DNA from: Bacteroidales bacterium
GTDB taxonomy: Bacteria; Bacteroidota; Bacteroidia; Bacteroidales; VadinHA17
NCBI GenBank assembly: GCA_016928075.1
Contig: JAFGLJ010000027.1
Location: 1-64,000 of the forward strand
Direction: 5' to 3'
Length of the DNA: 64,000 bases
Under the pieces are notes generated by a model that saw nothing but the letters and a program-made list of their open reading frames with translations, was not told the DNA's origin and made no database searches. Shown piece by piece: positions 62,789-64,000 of this stretch (positions are counted from its first letter, which is position 1; each line of letters opens with the position of its first letter). Made by a program: the position numbers and the translations under genes.

Positions 62789-64000
62789 TCAGCTGTTCCA
62801 GATAAGGTTTTCGCTATCATCCTTTAATATTTTGTCATGATCGAGCAACCATCGTATTACCTTTATCGTTTTCTCTTCATCTATATCTATTTTAGCCACC
62901 ATCTGGTCAGCAGTCATAGGTTTTTCTTCCAGGATATCCTTTATTTTATCCAGTATCTGGTCAAATTCATATTTGCTAAGGTCCAGTTCATTCCTGCTCA
63001 TGCAAACATCACACATTCCACATCTTACCGATTCCTGACCGAAATAGTCGAGAAGCATACTGGCCCTGCATTTAGTTTGTGATGTAACATATTTGATCAT
63101 TTGATCCAGCCGGGACAAGTACTTATCCTTCACATCCTTATGGTTCTCCGGGGAAATATAAAGTGATTTCCTGTCGAGGCGTTCTTCAGTAAATATTATA
63201 AGGGCTGTTCTTTTTCCTGGTATATAGTTTATTATATCTCGGCTGCTCAGGTTTACCAGGAATTTATATATAATATCGCGTGACAGTCCAGATTTTTTAG
63301 ACATTACCTCTTCATTTATAGGCACATATTCAGTGAACATCCCTGTATAGCTCCTGAGAAGAAGTTTTATGAATCCATCCATTGAAGCATTTGCTACCTG
63401 GAATTTATAGAGGTCGTCACGGCTTACCTTGAAATATACTCTTGAGGGATTATTCAGTTCCTCAGTCAGTTCAAGGTATTTCTCCCTTTCAAGAAACTTA
63501 AGGCTGTTATATGCCTGGGTAACAGATAATCTGTATTTGGCAACGAATTCTGCGAGATTAAAATCATATACCACATTTTTGCCGCTTCCAACCGGTATCT
63601 GAAGAAAATTGCATAGCAATTCATATATATTCTTGATATAGTCTACCGAGGGAAATTTTGCATTAACCCTATCCTTTGCCCTGCTAACATCACTGTCGTA
63701 GTATAGCTGAACGGCCCAGGCCTTATTGCCATCCCTGCCTGCCCTTCCGCTTTCCTGGAAATATGATTCAATGGAATCGGGTATATCCCAGTGTATTACA
63801 AACCGTACATCCGCCTTGTCAATACCCATTCCGAAGGCATTTGTTGCAACTATTATCCGTGGTTTCCCCGATGCCCATGCATTCTGTTTCCTTTCCCTCT
63901 GTTCCCTGTTAAGGCCGGCATGATAATAATCAGCCGCAATGTTGTTAGGCACCAGAAATTGTGCAATTTCTTTTGTTTTCTTCCTGCTCCTGACATATAT
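62789..64000 (-). CDS. recQ: ATP-dependent DNA helicase RecQ, partial (C-terminal part)
   Basis: The frame is open to the window edge: upstream of the internal GTG at 63952 it continues as IYVRSRKKTKEIAQFLV, a RecQ motif IV region, so the N-terminal ATPase half lies beyond 64000. Seen here: YYHAGLNREQRE, ATNAFGMGIDKADVRFVIHWD (motif V), ESYFQESGRAGRDG (motif VI), the zinc-binding part with CRASMLLDYFGQ and CGMCDVC, a winged-helix part (MSKKSGLSRDIIYKFLV) and a C-terminal extension EKPMTADQMVAKIDIDEEK. RecQ unwinds forked and recombining DNA. About 404 residues are visible. Confidence 0.93.
   Translation of the reverse strand: MYVRSRKKTKEIAQFLVPNNIAADYYHAGLNREQRERKQNAWASGKPRIIVATNAFGMGIDKADVRFVIHWDIPDSIESYFQESGRAGRDGNKAWAVQLYYDSDVSRAKDRVNAKFPSVDYIKNIYELLCNFLQIPVGSGKNVVYDFNLAEFVAKYRLSVTQAYNSLKFLEREKYLELTEELNNPSRVYFKVSRDDLYKFQVANASMDGFIKLLLRSYTGMFTEYVPINEEVMSKKSGLSRDIIYKFLVNLSSRDIINYIPGKRTALIIFTEERLDRKSLYISPENHKDVKDKYLSRLDQMIKYVTSQTKCRASMLLDYFGQESVRCGMCDVCMSRNELDLSKYEFDQILDKIKDILEEKPMTADQMVAKIDIDEEKTIKVIRWLLDHDKILKDDSENLIWNS

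Overview
The window looks like a chromosomal piece of a Bacteroidota bacterium, most likely in the Bacteroidales/Marinilabiliales range, possibly from an environmental or metagenomic assembly. The reasons are: many start codons sit 15-60 nt below a TAnnTTTG element, the -7 box of the Bacteroidota primary sigma factor; Shine-Dalgarno sequences are rare; signal peptidase I is the large Bacteroidota form; and secreted lipoproteins, M28/S9/S41 peptidases, DUF4091, DUF1080, DUF5063 and head-domain adhesin proteins abound. It is not a phage, plasmid or genomic island. I see no transposase, integrase or CRISPR array.

Layout. 1-76: the 3' end of a tRNA (probably Leu) and its terminator. 303-5537: aldo/keto reductase, the lysine pair lysC-lysA, then a BadF-type sugar kinase and murQ for cell-wall MurNAc recycling. 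5591-6289: PKD lipoprotein (minus). 6640-9856: the classic thrS-infC-rpmI-rplT translation cluster, with infC apparently starting at AUA. 10163-13292: hsp20 and clpB. 13452-15598 (minus): dapB-lepB. 15708-18762: a DUF4091/GH123-like and DUF1080 pair that looks glycan-directed. 18825-21900 (minus): amidohydrolase and HSL-type esterase. 22372-24355: trmD, rocD. 24469-29489: M28/PDZ lipoprotein, an unknown membrane protein, and a sigma factor / putative anti-sigma / adhesin operon. 29624-41160: isoaspartyl peptidase, mutS2 (minus), M28 peptidase, metallophosphoesterase, tricorn-like protease and an EamA transporter.

From 41 to 55 kb the character changes. It holds an Ntn-hydrolase/membrane fusion, two serine beta-lactamase-fold enzymes, an unknown 896-residue secreted protein, an Fpg/Nei-like protein without the catalytic proline, PBP1A and an ICMT-like methyltransferase. 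Interleaved are four visibly broken genes: a truncated TIGR04076-like gene, a nitrilase with an in-frame TGA, a small membrane protein with an in-frame TAA and a frameshifted CPBP protease. 55216-64000: oligopeptidase B (minus), a DUF2007 gene, then a tight minus-strand operon DUF5063 - 3'-5' exonuclease - RlmI-like methyltransferase - tex, preceded by recQ, which runs off the window.

The most unusual signal is in the intergenic DNA. At least ten intergenic stretches carry degenerate tandem repeats with a strict 7-bp period but different heptamer sequences, up to 12 units in phase. These are mixed with hairpin elements that share an outer stem and a TTC/TAC internal loop, and with a third dispersed family beginning GAACCGAG. 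Some of these elements supply stop codons or C-terminal tails to genes (clpB, the sigma factor, the EamA transporter). I cannot name a described family for them. They resemble in principle the heptameric STRR repeats of filamentous cyanobacteria and REP/BIME elements.
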